From: Aquabacterium sp. J223
Lineage (GTDB): Bacteria > Pseudomonadota > Gammaproteobacteria > Burkholderiales > Burkholderiaceae_C
Assembly: GCF_024666615.1 (NCBI RefSeq)
Contig: NZ_CP088297.1
Location: forward strand, 1,984,001-2,048,000
Direction: 5' to 3'
Length of the DNA stretch: 64,000 bases
Position 1 is the stretch's first letter; the number at the start of each line of letters is the position of its first letter. A program made the position numbers and the translations under genes. Of this stretch, positions 25,037-36,180 are shown piece after piece. Below the pieces are notes generated by a model that saw only the letters and a program-made list of their open reading frames with translations, was not told the origin of the DNA and did not search any database.

Positions 25037-25975
25037 ATGAGCAACGGCAAGCCCGCGACGGGCAACCACACCAAGACCGCCGGCTGGTTGGACTGGTACA
25101 CCGGCCCGAGCAAGCCGGCCTTCCAACTGCCCGCGGGCGCGGTGGACGCCCATTGCCACGTCTTCGGGCCTGGCGCCCAGTTCCCCTATGCGCCGGAGCG
25201 CAAGTACACCCCCTGCGACGCCAGCAAGGAGCAGCTGTTCGCCCTGCGCGACCACCTCGGCTTCTCCCGCAACGTCATCGTGCAGGCCACCTGCCACGGC
25301 GCCGACAACCGGGCGCTGATCGATGCCTGCCAGGCGTCGGGCGGCAAGGCGCGCGGCGTGGCCACGGTGAAGCGCTCGGTCGGCGACGACGAACTGCAGG
25401 CCCTGCACGCCGCCGGTGTGCGCGGCGTGCGCTTCAACTTCGTCAAGCGGCTGGTCGACTTCACGCCGAAGGACGAGCTGATGGAGATCGCCGGGCGCAT
25501 CTCCAAGCTCGGCTGGCACGTGGTCATCTACTTCGAGGCGGTGGACCTGCCCGAGCTGTGGGACTTCTTCACCGCGCTGCCCACCACCGTCGTGGTCGAC
25601 CACATGGGCCGGCCGGACGTGAGCAAGCCGGTGGACGGGCCGGAGTTCGAACTCTTCCTGAAGTTCATGCGCGAGCATGGCAACGTGTGGAGCAAGGTCA
25701 GCTGCCCCGAACGGCTGTCGGTGGCCGGTCCGCCGGCGCTGAACGGCGAGCGCAACGCCTACCGGGACGTCGTGCCCTTCGCCCGCCGCATCGTCGACAC
25801 CTTCCCCGATCGTGTGCTGTGGGGAACCGATTGGCCGCATCCGAACCTGAAGGATCACATGCCCGACGACGGGCTGCTGGTCGACTTCATCCCCCACATC
25901 GCCACCACCCCCGAGCTGCAGAAGAAGCTGCTGGTCGACAACCCGATGCGCCTGTACTGGCCAGAGGAGGTCTGA
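25037..25975 (+). CDS. ligI: 2-pyrone-4,6-dicarboxylate lactonase (LigI/PmdD type)
   Basis: The 312-residue amidohydrolase-superfamily enzyme opens 2-pyrone-4,6-dicarboxylate to 4-oxalomesaconate. LigI-type signatures are VDAHCHVFGPGAQFPYAPER near the N-terminus, VVDHMGRPDVSK in the middle, and the catalytic-Asp block RVLWGTDWPHPNLKDHMPDD near the C-terminus. It lies between the DUF1932 dehydrogenase and ligA, one base from the ligA start (TGACATG). Confidence 0.95.
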   Translation: MSNGKPATGNHTKTAGWLDWYTGPSKPAFQLPAGAVDAHCHVFGPGAQFPYAPERKYTPCDASKEQLFALRDHLGFSRNVIVQATCHGADNRALIDACQASGGKARGVATVKRSVGDDELQALHAAGVRGVRFNFVKRLVDFTPKDELMEIAGRISKLGWHVVIYFEAVDLPELWDFFTALPTTVVVDHMGRPDVSKPVDGPEFELFLKFMREHGNVWSKVSCPERLSVAGPPALNGERNAYRDVVPFARRIVDTFPDRVLWGTDWPHPNLKDHMPDDGLLVDFIPHIATTPELQKKLLVDNPMRLYWPEEV

Positions 25976-28231
<2,256 letters not shown>

Positions 28232-28254
28232 CCGGCCCGCTGTCCCGTCGCCTG

Positions 28255-28283
28255 CGGCCCCTCCACCGGGGCCGTTTGTGTTT
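28255..28283 (+). terminator. Probable rho-independent terminator of the pmd operon
   Basis: CGGCCCC and GGGGCCG form a seven-base-pair stem with a six-base loop, followed by TTTGTGTTT. It lies 24 bases after the ligC stop and before the aldo/keto reductase, so it should separate the core pathway from the following genes, at least partly. Confidence 0.65.
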
Positions 28284-28304
28284 CCGCTGAGGAGTCCCGT
28301 CCCG

Positions 28305-29309
28305 ATGCACCAACGTCCGCTCGGCCCCTTCCAGGTCTCCGCCATCGGCCTGGGCTGCATGAACCTGAGCCACGCCTACGGCGTGCCGCCGTCGAAGGAA
28401 GACGCCGCCCGCCTGCTGCTGCGCGCGCTCGACCTGGGCGTCACGCTGTTCGACACCGCCGCGCTGTACGGCTTCGGCGCCAACGAGACGCTGGTGGGCG
28501 AGGTGCTCGGGCCCCACCGATCGAGGTTCACCCTGGCCAGCAAGTGCGGCATGCAGGGCGAGACCTTCCCCGACGGCGTCAAGCGCGTCATCGACAACCG
28601 GCCGGACAAGCTGCGCGCCACCTGCGAGGCGGCGCTGAAGCGCCTGCGCACTGACGTCATCGACCTGTACTACCTGCACCGGTACGACAAGCGGGTGCCG
28701 ATCGAGGAGAGCGTCGGCGCGCTGGGCGACCTGGTGCGTGCCGGCAAGGTGCGGGCGATCGGCCTGTCCGAGGTGTCCGCCGCGACCCTGCGCCGGGCCC
28801 ACGCCGAGCACCCGATCGCCGCCGTGCAGAACGAGTACTCGCTGTGGTCGCGCAACGTGGAGCTGGGCGTGCTGCAGGCCTGCCGCGAGCTCGGCGTCGC
28901 GCTGGTCGCCTTCAGCCCGGTGGCCCGCGGCTTCTTCGCCGGCGCGGTGCGGGATGCGGCGCAGCTCGACGCCAAGGACATCCGCCGTGCCATGCCGCGC
29001 TTCCAGGGCGAGAACCTGCAGAAGAACCTGGCGCTGCTGCCGCCGCTGCAGGCACTGGCCGCCGAGGTCGGCTGCACACCGACCCAGCTCGCGCTGGCCT
29101 GGCTGCTGGCGCAGGGCGAGCACGTCATCCCCATCCCGGGCACCACGTCCGTCGCCCACCTGGAAGAGGACGTCGCGGCGGCCGACCTGCGGCTGCCGGA
29201 CGACGTGCTGCGCCGTGCCGGCGAGCTGATCCACCAGGGCACCGTGGCCGGCCCGCGCTACAACGCGGCCACCCAGACCGAGATCGACACCGAGGAGTTC
29301 GACGCATGA
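28305..29309 (+). CDS. Aldo/keto reductase
   Basis: The 334-residue NADPH-dependent reductase has an (alpha/beta)8 barrel. The tetrad is visible: Asp and Tyr in FDTAALYGFGANE, Lys in LASKCG and His in YYLHRYDKR. The C-terminal PIPGTTSVAHLEEDVAA loop binds cofactor. It resembles the YajO/Tas-like group; the substrate is unknown. A TGAGGAG ribosome site lies 10 bases before ATG 28305. The end overlaps the next gene's start (ATGA). It may reduce an aldehyde linked to the aromatic pathway, but that is only context. Confidence 0.92.
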   Translation: MHQRPLGPFQVSAIGLGCMNLSHAYGVPPSKEDAARLLLRALDLGVTLFDTAALYGFGANETLVGEVLGPHRSRFTLASKCGMQGETFPDGVKRVIDNRPDKLRATCEAALKRLRTDVIDLYYLHRYDKRVPIEESVGALGDLVRAGKVRAIGLSEVSAATLRRAHAEHPIAAVQNEYSLWSRNVELGVLQACRELGVALVAFSPVARGFFAGAVRDAAQLDAKDIRRAMPRFQGENLQKNLALLPPLQALAAEVGCTPTQLALAWLLAQGEHVIPIPGTTSVAHLEEDVAAADLRLPDDVLRRAGELIHQGTVAGPRYNAATQTEIDTEEFDA

Positions 29310-30313
29310 AGCACGAAGACCACCCGACCGCCGGCCTGACGCGCCGCCATCTCCTGGCCGCCGGCGGGGCCGCCGGCCTGGCGGGCGTCGCCGGGCCGCT
29401 CGCCGCCCAGGGCGCCTTCCCCGACGGCAAGCCGATCACCGTGCTGGTGCCGTTCGCGCCGGGCGGCATCGCCGACCTCACCGCGCGCACGGTGACGCAG
29501 GCCATGGGCCAGATCCTCAAGACCAGCATCGTGGTCGACAACCGGCCCAGCGCCGGCAGCATCGTCGCCTCGCAGGCGGCGGCCAAGGCCGCGCCCGACG
29601 GCCTGACGCTGCTGGTGGTGAGCAACGGCAACGCCGTCAGCCAGGGGCTGTTCAAGAAGCTGCCCTACGACATCCACAAGGATTTCGCCTTCATCAGCAC
29701 CATGGCCTTCTTCGAGCTGGGCGTGCTGGTGCCGGAGAACTCGCGCTTCAAGACGCTGCGCGACGTGGTGGCCTTCGCCAAGGCCAACCCCGGCAAGCTG
29801 ACCGTCGGCACCATCGCCGTCGGCAGCACGCAGCACCTGTCGGCCGAGCTGTTCAAGACCCGCGCCGGCATCGACGCCGTCACCGTGCCCTACAAGGGCA
29901 CGCCGGCGGTGGTCAACGCGCTGCGCACCGGCGAGATCGACGTCGGCTTCGAGATCCTCGGCCCCATCATGGGCCAGCTCGACGCCAAGGTGATCCGCGC
30001 GGTGGCCACCACCGGCGCCCAGCGCTACGCCCGCCTGCCCGACGTGCCCACCGTGCAGGAGCAGGGGGTGTCCGACTACGTGGTGGCGTCGTGGAACGCC
30101 CTGGCCGCGCCGGCCGGCACGCCGAAGCCCATCATCGACCGGCTGCAGGCCGCCACCAACGAGGCGGTCAGCAGTGCCGGCGTGCAGCAGCGGTTCAAGG
30201 AACTGGGCGTGCTGCCCAGGGCCGGCTCGCCGGCCGAACTGCAGACGCTGCTGAACAACGAGATCAGCCGCTGGGGCGCGGTGATCAAGGCGGCCAAGAT
30301 CGAGCCGGAGTGA
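29306..30313 (+). CDS. Bug-family (TctC) substrate-binding protein
   Basis: The 335-residue periplasmic binding protein starts with a Tat-like signal (LTRRHLLAAGGAAGLAG) and then ITVLVPFAPGGIADLTAR, the Bug hallmark; VPYKGTPAVVNALRTGEI follows. It is translationally coupled to the aldo/keto reductase and precedes the second LigA/LigB pair, so it probably binds an aromatic acid used by these enzymes. No TctAB genes are adjacent; a TctBA pair lies 15 kb away. Confidence 0.92.
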   Translation: MKHEDHPTAGLTRRHLLAAGGAAGLAGVAGPLAAQGAFPDGKPITVLVPFAPGGIADLTARTVTQAMGQILKTSIVVDNRPSAGSIVASQAAAKAAPDGLTLLVVSNGNAVSQGLFKKLPYDIHKDFAFISTMAFFELGVLVPENSRFKTLRDVVAFAKANPGKLTVGTIAVGSTQHLSAELFKTRAGIDAVTVPYKGTPAVVNALRTGEIDVGFEILGPIMGQLDAKVIRAVATTGAQRYARLPDVPTVQEQGVSDYVVASWNALAAPAGTPKPIIDRLQAATNEAVSSAGVQQRFKELGVLPRAGSPAELQTLLNNEISRWGAVIKAAKIEPE

Positions 30314-30327
30314 CGCGCGGTGCGCCG

Positions 30328-30350
30328 GCCGCCGCCACGATGGCGGCGGC
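30328..30350. other. Perfect 10-bp hairpin between the Bug gene and ligA2
   Basis: GCCGCCGCCA and TGGCGGCGGC flank a three-base loop, with only TT after the stem. It may attenuate read-through from the Bug gene or protect its mRNA end. It is not a typical terminator because the T-run is missing. Confidence 0.4.
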
Positions 30351-30399
30351 TTGACCCAGCGCAAGGGCCCGGCGCGGGGTTGGCGGTTCACTGGCGGGC

Positions 30400-30759
30400 A
30401 TGAAGCCCCGCCAGACCCCAGGCCCCGCGCCCATCCCCGGCACCGTGCTGTTCGACGGCGCCATGGCCGCCAAGGGCTATGCGCTCAACAGCATGTGCTT
30501 CTCCTTCAACGACGCCGCCAACCGGCGTGCCTTCGTGGAGGACGAGGACGCCTACTGCGCGCGCTACGGCCTGACCGTGGAGCAGCGCGAGGCGGTGCGC
30601 CGGCGCGACGTGCCGGCGCTGCTGCAGGCCGGCGGCAACGTGTACTACCTCGCCAAGCTGGCCGGCATCTTCGGCCTGGACGTGCAGGACCTCGGCGCCC
30701 TGCAGACGGGCATGAGCAAGGACGCGTTCAAGGCGATGCTCGTCGCCCAGGGGGGCTGA
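30400..30759 (+). CDS. Second extradiol dioxygenase alpha subunit (LigA-like)
   Basis: The 119-residue homologue of LigA contains KGYALNSMCFSFNDAANR and LLQAGGNVYYLAKLAGIFG, the same two helices as the copy at 25977, but lacks the polar C-terminal tail. It is followed four bases later by a LigB-like gene, and the pair should form one enzyme. Sequence divergence from the first pair suggests a different substrate, for example gallate or a methylated or substituted protocatechuate; this is inference. Confidence 0.9.
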   Translation: MKPRQTPGPAPIPGTVLFDGAMAAKGYALNSMCFSFNDAANRRAFVEDEDAYCARYGLTVEQREAVRRRDVPALLQAGGNVYYLAKLAGIFGLDVQDLGALQTGMSKDAFKAMLVAQGG

Positions 30760-30763
30760 GGCC

Positions 30764-31660
30764 ATGGCCCGGATCGTCGGCGGCATCACCACCTCGCACG
30801 TGCCCGCCATCGGCGGCGCCATCGCCCGCGGCCTGCAGGGCGACCCGTACTGGAAGCCGTTCTTCGACGCCTTCCCGCCGGTGCGGCGCTGGCTGGCCGA
30901 GCAGCGGCCCGACGTGGCCATCGTCTTCTACAACGATCACGGGCTGAACTTCTTCCTCGACAAGATGCCGGCCTTCGCCGTCGGCGCGGCGGCCGAGTAC
31001 CGCAACGCCGACGAGGGCTGGGGCCTGCCGCCCGTGCGGCCCTTCGCCGGTGATCCGGCGCTGTCGTGGCGGTTGATCGAGTCGCTGGCGGCCGCCGACT
31101 TCGACCTCACCACCTGCCAGGCGATGACCGTCGACCACGCCTTCACGCTGCCGATGGCGCTGCTGTGGCCCGACCAGCGCTGGCCGGTGCGCGTGATCCC
31201 GGTGTGCATCAACACCGTGCAGCACCCCATCCCCACCGCCCGGCGCTGCTGGGCGTTGGGCGAGGCGGTGGGCCGCGCGATCGCCGCGCTGCCCGACGAC
31301 CTGAAGGTGCTGGTGGTGGGCACCGGCGGGCTGTCGCACCAGCTCGACGGCCAGCGCGCCGGCTTCATCCACAAGGACTTCGACCTGCGCTTCATGGAAA
31401 GCCTGGTCCACGACCCGACGTGGGCCACCCAGTTCGACAACGTCGAGCTGGTGCGGCAGACCGGCACGCAGGGCATCGAGCTGCTGATGTGGCTGGCCGC
31501 CCGCGCGGCACTGGGCGAGGCGGTGGTCCAGCGCGAGCGCCTGTACCACATCCCCATCTCCAACACCGCGGCCGGCATGATGCTGATGGAGCCGGCGGCC
31601 GCTCAGAGGTCGACCTGCAGCGACGCCCGGAAGGTGCGCGGCGCCATCGGGTACAGGTAG
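30764..31660 (+). CDS. Second extradiol dioxygenase beta subunit (LigB-like)
   Basis: The 298-residue catalytic subunit keeps every iron and acid-base residue: H12 in [11 protein letters not shown], the His of FYNDHGLNFF, the His of GTGGLSHQLDGQRAG, and the Glu of GTQGIELLMWLAAR. It is therefore likely active. The last 19 or so residues (from about RSTCSDARK) are encoded antisense to the end of the TonB receptor gene (58-base overlap). They look like read-through past the normal family end at LMEP, suggesting loss of the original stop. Together with the upstream LigA-like protein it forms a second ring-cleavage enzyme. Confidence 0.9.
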   Translation: MARIVGGITTSHVPAIGGAIARGLQGDPYWKPFFDAFPPVRRWLAEQRPDVAIVFYNDHGLNFFLDKMPAFAVGAAAEYRNADEGWGLPPVRPFAGDPALSWRLIESLAAADFDLTTCQAMTVDHAFTLPMALLWPDQRWPVRVIPVCINTVQHPIPTARRCWALGEAVGRAIAALPDDLKVLVVGTGGLSHQLDGQRAGFIHKDFDLRFMESLVHDPTWATQFDNVELVRQTGTQGIELLMWLAARAALGEAVVQRERLYHIPISNTAAGMMLMEPAAAQRSTCSDARKVRGAIGYR

Positions 31661-33779
31661 ACGTGGTCGTACTGGTACGGGCTTTCGCGCCAGGCGCGCT
31701 TGTCGGCCAGGTTCTCGATGCCGGCGCGCCAGGTGAGCGAGGTGGCGCCGACGCGCTGGACATGGACCAGGCCGATGTCGAGCCGGGTCCATGAGGGGAT
31801 GGTCGGGCTTCCGATGGACGGCAGCAGCGTGCGGTCGCCCTCGTGCACCAGGCCGCCGAGCAGCGACAGGCCGGGCACCGCCGCCACGCGGTAGCGGGCG
31901 TTCAGCCGGAACAGGCGCTCGGGCACGTTGGGCGGGCGCTGGCCGTTGACCGCGGGGTTCACGCTGCCCTCGCGCTGCGCGTCCAGCAGCAGCGCGCTGG
32001 CGGCCAGCTGCCAGGGGCCGTGGCGCCACTGCGTCGCCGCCTCCAGGCCCTGGTGACGGGCGCTGCCGTCGATCGCCTGCTGGCTGCAGCCCGGCGTGCC
32101 GTCGGTGCAGGTCACCGTCAGCACGGCACTTTGCGGCCGGTTGATGCGGAAGGCACTGAGTTGCCAGTCCAGCACGTCGCCCGTGCCCTTGACGCCGACC
32201 TCGGCCTGGCGGCTTTTCAGCGCGGCCAGCGGCTGACCGGCGTTGACGTAACCGGCGCGGTTGGGCGCGACCTGGGATTCGACGCCTTCGCCCCAACTGG
32301 CGTACACCAGATGACGCGTCGTCGCCTGCCAGCCCAGCGCCAGCCAGGGGTGGTGAAGGACTGTGCGTAGTCGGTGGCCCGTGTGCCGTCCGTGCGCACG
32401 CTGCTGCGGTCCAGCCGGGTGTGGCGCAGGCCGAGCCACGCCGTCCATTGGTCGTTCACCTTCAACGCGTCACGCAGGAAGAGCTCGGTGCTCTTCTCTG
32501 TGCGCTCCGTGTTGGGCACCAGGCCGAGCGCCGGCAGCACGGGCACGATGGCGGTGCCCGACACGTTGCCGCTGCCGACGACCGTGCCGTCGTCCAGCCG
32601 CGGCTCCATGCGCTGCGTGAAGCGCGACAGCAGCACGCCGGTGCTGAGCCGGTGTTCCAGCCCGCCCGTGGTCATGCGGCCGTCCAGGCTGAACTGTGCC
32701 GCGGTGGTCCGGCGGCGTTCGTTGTCGCTGCGGAAGGCGTACAGGTCGTACGTGCCGTCGCTGCAGTAGCGGTCGTAGTTGTTCTCGGCGCTGCAGCCGA
32801 ACGGAAACGCCAGCCGGTCGTCCGTCTTCAACCGCTGCACGCCGCCGTGCGCGGTGAAGCGCCAGTCGGCGTTCAGCCGCTGGGTCCAGCGCAGCGAGCC
32901 GGTGTCGCCGCGCATCACCACCGGTTGCGACCAGGGCTGGTTGTTGAGGTTGATGCGCGGGTCCACCGGCGCCGGCAACGCGTTGCCCAACAGGCTGAAG
33001 CCCGGCTGGCTGGGCGCGGCGAAGCGGCTGGTCTCGAACTCGGCCTCCAGCAGCGTGTCGGCCGACAGCCGCCAGTCGGTGGCCAGCGCGAACAGGTGCC
33101 GCTCGCCCCGGGCGTCGCGCAGCGGCGGGGCGATGCGCTCGGCCGCGGCGTTGAGGCGCAGGCCCACCGCGCCGTCCGCGCCGAAGCGGTCGCCCAGGTC
33201 CACCGAGGTCAGCACGCCGCCGCGCGAGGCGACGCCCACCGTGCCGCTGCGGATGCGCCCCTCCGGTCGCTTGACGACCAGGTTCAGCAGCCCGCCCGGT
33301 GCGCTGGTGCCCGCCTGGATGCCGCTGGTGCCCTTGAGGATCTCGACCGCAGCCTTGTTGTCCAGCGGCAGCCGCGTCTCGGCGCTGATCGGCAGGCCGT
33401 CGCGTCGGACGTTGTACTTGTTGTCCAGGGCATAGCCGCGCACCGACAGGATGTCCCAGTAGTTCACCGAGTTGTAGGCGTCGGACACGCCGGCGTCGAA
33501 GCGGGTGAGGTCGGCCAGCCGGCCGCTGCCGCTGTCCTTCAGCACCTCGGCCGGGATGCTGGTGGCCTGCACCGGCAGCCGGTTGAGCGGCACGTCGGCG
33601 AAGCCGCCGATGGCCAGGCCCGGGCTGCGCGGCGCGGTGACGGTGACGTCCAGGCCGGTGCCGCCGGCCTGGGCCATGGCCGAGGGCAGGGCGCCGGCCA
33701 CCAGCGCGGCGGCCAGCGCGATGCGCGCGGGGCGGACGCTGGGCGAAGGAGGGGAAAAGGAAGAAGGGCTCGTCATCAT
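31603..33779 (-). pseudogene. TonB-dependent outer-membrane receptor behind TPP riboswitch, frameshifted
   Basis: This is an outer-membrane beta-barrel with signal peptide (ALAAALVAGALPSAMAQ), a TonB-box-like LDVTVTAP, a plug domain (SVRGYALDNKYNVRRDG, LDNKAAVEILKGTSGIQAG) and barrel strands to the end ASLQVDL. By plug pattern it belongs with ferric-siderophore receptors (FhuE/FoxA-like). The frame changes at a four-G run at 32347-32350: adding one C on the coding strand joins SFTTP to WLALGWQATT and gives about 725 residues. Nothing else is damaged. A TPP riboswitch lies upstream, so the regulated substrate is probably thiamine or a precursor and not iron. ATG 33779 (MMTSPSS) is the likely start; the ribosome site is poor. 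Confidence 0.85.
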
Positions 33780-33840
33780 GGTGTCCGGGCGACGAGCAGG
33801 GCGCGAACACCGGACGGCACGGCGGCCCTCCATCGATGCG

Positions 33841-33927
33841 AGCTTCCCTGCGCGAGGATTACCTCAATCAGGTTCAAAGGGACTCTCTCAGTCGGCTCGC
33901 CGGTCAGGCGGGCCAACACCCCTAGCG
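33841..33927 (-). promoter_or_regulatory. TPP riboswitch (THI element)
   Basis: The minus strand carries the TPP aptamer in order: GGGGTG at the 5' side (33922-33917), CTGAGAGAGTCC (from 33891), CCTTTGAACCTGAT (33880-33867), GAGGTAATCC, and GCGCAGGGA at the 3' side (to about 33845). These are the J3/2, pyrimidine-pocket and pyrophosphate-pocket blocks. It lies about 62 bases before the TonB receptor start. Between them an inverted repeat GTCCGG/CCGGAC (33810-33815 and 33783-33788) could act in the expression platform. Confidence 0.92.
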
Positions 33928-34018
33928 GATGCGACGGCGCAGGACGCCGTCGCGGGCCGGATGATAACGAAAGCGTAGGGCGGCCCGTGGCTCAGAGGAT
34001 GAGCCAGCGGGCAGAGGC

Positions 34019-35056
34019 TCAGATCGGCGTGTCGCCCGCCACCCCGAGCCGCTGCTGCAAGGCCGGGCTGGTGGTGGTGTACTGCAGCGGCACGCGCTCG
34101 CCGGGATGGAGGTGCTCGGCCGCGGCGAAGGCGGCGAGCGTGGCCTCGTGGAAGCCGCAGACGATGAGCTTTCGCTTGCCGGGGTAGTGGTTGATGTCGC
34201 CCACCGCGAAGATGCCCGGCTCGCTGGTCTGGAAGCGCTCGGTGTCCACCGTGAGCAGCCGGCGCTCCATCGCCAGGCCCCAGTGCGCGACGGGGCCGAG
34301 CTGGGGGGACAGGCCCAGGCCGACGAGCAGCAGGTCCAGCGGCTGCTGGACCTCGGCGCCCTCGGCGGTGGCCAGGGTCAGCGCGACCAGCCGGCCCTCC
34401 CGTTCGGCCAGGCCCACCGGCTGGCCGAGCGAGAGGTGCACGTCGCCCGCGGCCAGGGCCTGGTGGAAGCGCGACACCGTGGCCGGCTCGGCGCGCCAGT
34501 GGTCGCGGCGGTGCACGACGGTGATGCGGGCGGCGGCGCGGCCCTCGGCCAGCGCCAGCGCCCACGACAGCGTCGACTCGGTGTCGCCGGCGACGACCAC
34601 ATGGCGGCCGCGCGTCACCGCATCGTCCGGACGGTGGTGGAAGACCTGCCGGCCCTCGAAGGCGCGCAGGCCCTCGACCCGCAGCCGCTTCGGGGTGAAG
34701 GCGCCCAGGCCGCCGGCGATGACCACCACGCCGGCGTCGAGGCGGGTGCCGGCCTCGGTGGCGACGTCGAAGCGACCGTCCGCGCGCCGCTGCAGTGAGG
34801 TCACCTCCTGGCCCAGGTGCCGTTCCACGGCGAAGGGCGCCAGCTGCTGCTGCAGCCGCTCGACCAGTTCACCGCCCGAGCAGCGGGGCAGCCCGGGGAT
34901 GTCGTAGATCGGCTTGTCGGGGTACAGCTCGGCGCATTGCCCGCCGACGAAGGGCAGGGCGTCGACGACGGCGCAGCGCAGGCCCTGCAGGCCGAGCTGG
35001 AAGGCCTGCCACAGGCCCACCGGGCCCGCGCCGATGACCAGCGCGTCCACGGTCAT
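34019..35056 (-). CDS. Ferredoxin/flavodoxin--NADP+ reductase, thioredoxin-reductase-like
   Basis: The 345-residue FAD enzyme exchanges electrons between NADPH and ferredoxin. The FAD motif VIGAGPVGLWQAFQLGLQG opens the protein. FVGGQCAELYPDKPIYDIPG is typical of the thioredoxin-reductase-like FNR family; VVVAGDTESTLSWAL is the NADPH fold and IFAVGDINHYPGKRKLI the second FAD motif. No CxxC redox pair is present, which excludes thioredoxin reductase. It follows the ferredoxin gene after six bases, so the two form one unit. Confidence 0.9.
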   Translation of the reverse strand: MTVDALVIGAGPVGLWQAFQLGLQGLRCAVVDALPFVGGQCAELYPDKPIYDIPGLPRCSGGELVERLQQQLAPFAVERHLGQEVTSLQRRADGRFDVATEAGTRLDAGVVVIAGGLGAFTPKRLRVEGLRAFEGRQVFHHRPDDAVTRGRHVVVAGDTESTLSWALALAEGRAAARITVVHRRDHWRAEPATVSRFHQALAAGDVHLSLGQPVGLAEREGRLVALTLATAEGAEVQQPLDLLLVGLGLSPQLGPVAHWGLAMERRLLTVDTERFQTSEPGIFAVGDINHYPGKRKLIVCGFHEATLAAFAAAEHLHPGERVPLQYTTTSPALQQRLGVAGDTPI

Positions 35057-35062
35057 GGGGCG

Positions 35063-35386
35063 CTACTTGATCAGCTCGGACACCTTGTCCTTGCGGTCCT
35101 TCCAGTCGTCGGCGTCGGGCAGCGGCGCCTTGCGCTTGGTGATGCTGGGCCACTGCTTGGCCAGGTCGGCGTTGAGCTTGATGAAGGCCAGCTGGTCCGA
35201 CGGCACGTCCTCCTCCGGGAGGATGGCGTTGACCGGGCACTCGGGGATGCAGACGGCGCAGTCGATGCACTCGTCGGGGTCGATGGCCAGGAAGTTGGGG
35301 CCTTCGCGGAAGCAGTCCACCGGGCAGACATCGACGCAGTCGGTGTATTTGCAGCGGATGCAGGCTTCGGTGACAACGTGGGTCAT
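35063..35386 (-). CDS. fdxA: 7Fe/8Fe ferredoxin (FdxA)
   Basis: The 107-residue ferredoxin has cysteines C9, C12, C17, C21, C25 and C40, C43, C46, C50. The first cluster region has the spaced pattern of a 3Fe-4S plus 4Fe-4S protein; the C-x2-C-x2-C-x3-CP block is complete. The acidic C-terminal extension is usual for Proteobacterial FdxA. It is encoded directly upstream of a ferredoxin-NADP reductase and downstream of the sulfate-assimilation operon, which suggests electron supply to sulfite or adenylylsulfate reductase. Confidence 0.94.
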   Translation of the reverse strand: MTHVVTEACIRCKYTDCVDVCPVDCFREGPNFLAIDPDECIDCAVCIPECPVNAILPEEDVPSDQLAFIKLNADLAKQWPSITKRKAPLPDADDWKDRKDKVSELIK

Positions 35387-35456
35387 GTCGATCTCTGGGG
35401 ACGTCGAAGGCGAAGGGCAGCCGAGGGCGATGGCGCCGCGCGGCAAACGAAGGATT

Positions 35457-36164
35457 TTAAGTCGGCACCGGCTGCCCGCCGGCGCCCACGACCACCACGG
35501 TGGGACGGCCTTCGTGCAGCGGCTGGGCCTGGGCGAGGGTGGCGACGGTGTGGTCGCTGGCCCGGGCGTCGGGCCAGCCGGCGCGCGAGACGACGTGCAC
35601 CGCCGTGCCGCCGCCCCAGCCTTCGCCGCGCAGGCGCTCGGACAGCGACGCCAGCTGGCGTCCGGCCATGTAGAACACCTCGCTGTCCGCGTGGCGCACG
35701 GCGTGCAGCTCGCCCTCGCGCGTCATCGCGGTGGCCAGGGTGACGCTGCGGCCGCTGCCGCGCCGGGTCAGCGGGCGCAGGCCGTGGGCGGCGGCGGCGC
35801 TGGCGGCGGTGACGCCGGGCACCACCTCGCAGGCGATGCCGGCCTGCGCCAGCGCGGCCAGCTCCTCTTCCAGCCGACCGAAGATGCTGGGGTCGCCGCC
35901 CTTCAGGCGCACCACGGTGCGGTGGCGGGCCGCCAGTGCGACCAGCCGCCGGTTGATCTGGACCTGCGGTGTGCTGTCGTCGGCGAAGCCGCGCTTGCCC
36001 ACCGGCTGCCAGTCGGCCTGCGGCGCCAGCGCCTGCAGCGCCGGCAGGTCGATGAGGGCATCGTGCAGCACCACCTCCGCCTGCTGCAGCCGCTGCAGGC
36101 CGCGCAGGGTGATGAGGTCGGCCGCGCCCGGGCCGGCGCCGACGAACACCACGCGGCCGGTCAT
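35457..36164 (-). CDS. cobA: Uroporphyrinogen-III C-methyltransferase for siroheme
   Basis: The 235-residue S-adenosylmethionine enzyme makes precorrin-2, the branch point to siroheme. SAM and substrate motifs are [15 protein letters not shown] at the N-terminus, [13 protein letters not shown] and [14 protein letters not shown]. It is a single SUMT domain with no CysG dehydrogenase/chelatase part. It is the last cys-operon gene, 16 bases after cysN, and supplies siroheme for CysI. Confidence 0.94.
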   Translation of the reverse strand: MTGRVVFVGAGPGAADLITLRGLQRLQQAEVVLHDALIDLPALQALAPQADWQPVGKRGFADDSTPQVQINRRLVALAARHRTVVRLKGGDPSIFGRLEEELAALAQAGIACEVVPGVTAASAAAAHGLRPLTRRGSGRSVTLATAMTREGELHAVRHADSEVFYMAGRQLASLSERLRGEGWGGGTAVHVVSRAGWPDARASDHTVATLAQAQPLHEGRPTVVVVGAGGQPVPT

Positions 36165-36180
36165 CGGCGCCGCCCGGGGC

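Noticed and set aside
28844-30313. Long fusion reading of the aldo/keto reductase tail with the Bug protein
   Set aside because: The in-frame extension upstream of 29306 is the out-of-frame shadow of the reductase; the Bug protein has its own ATG and signal peptide there.
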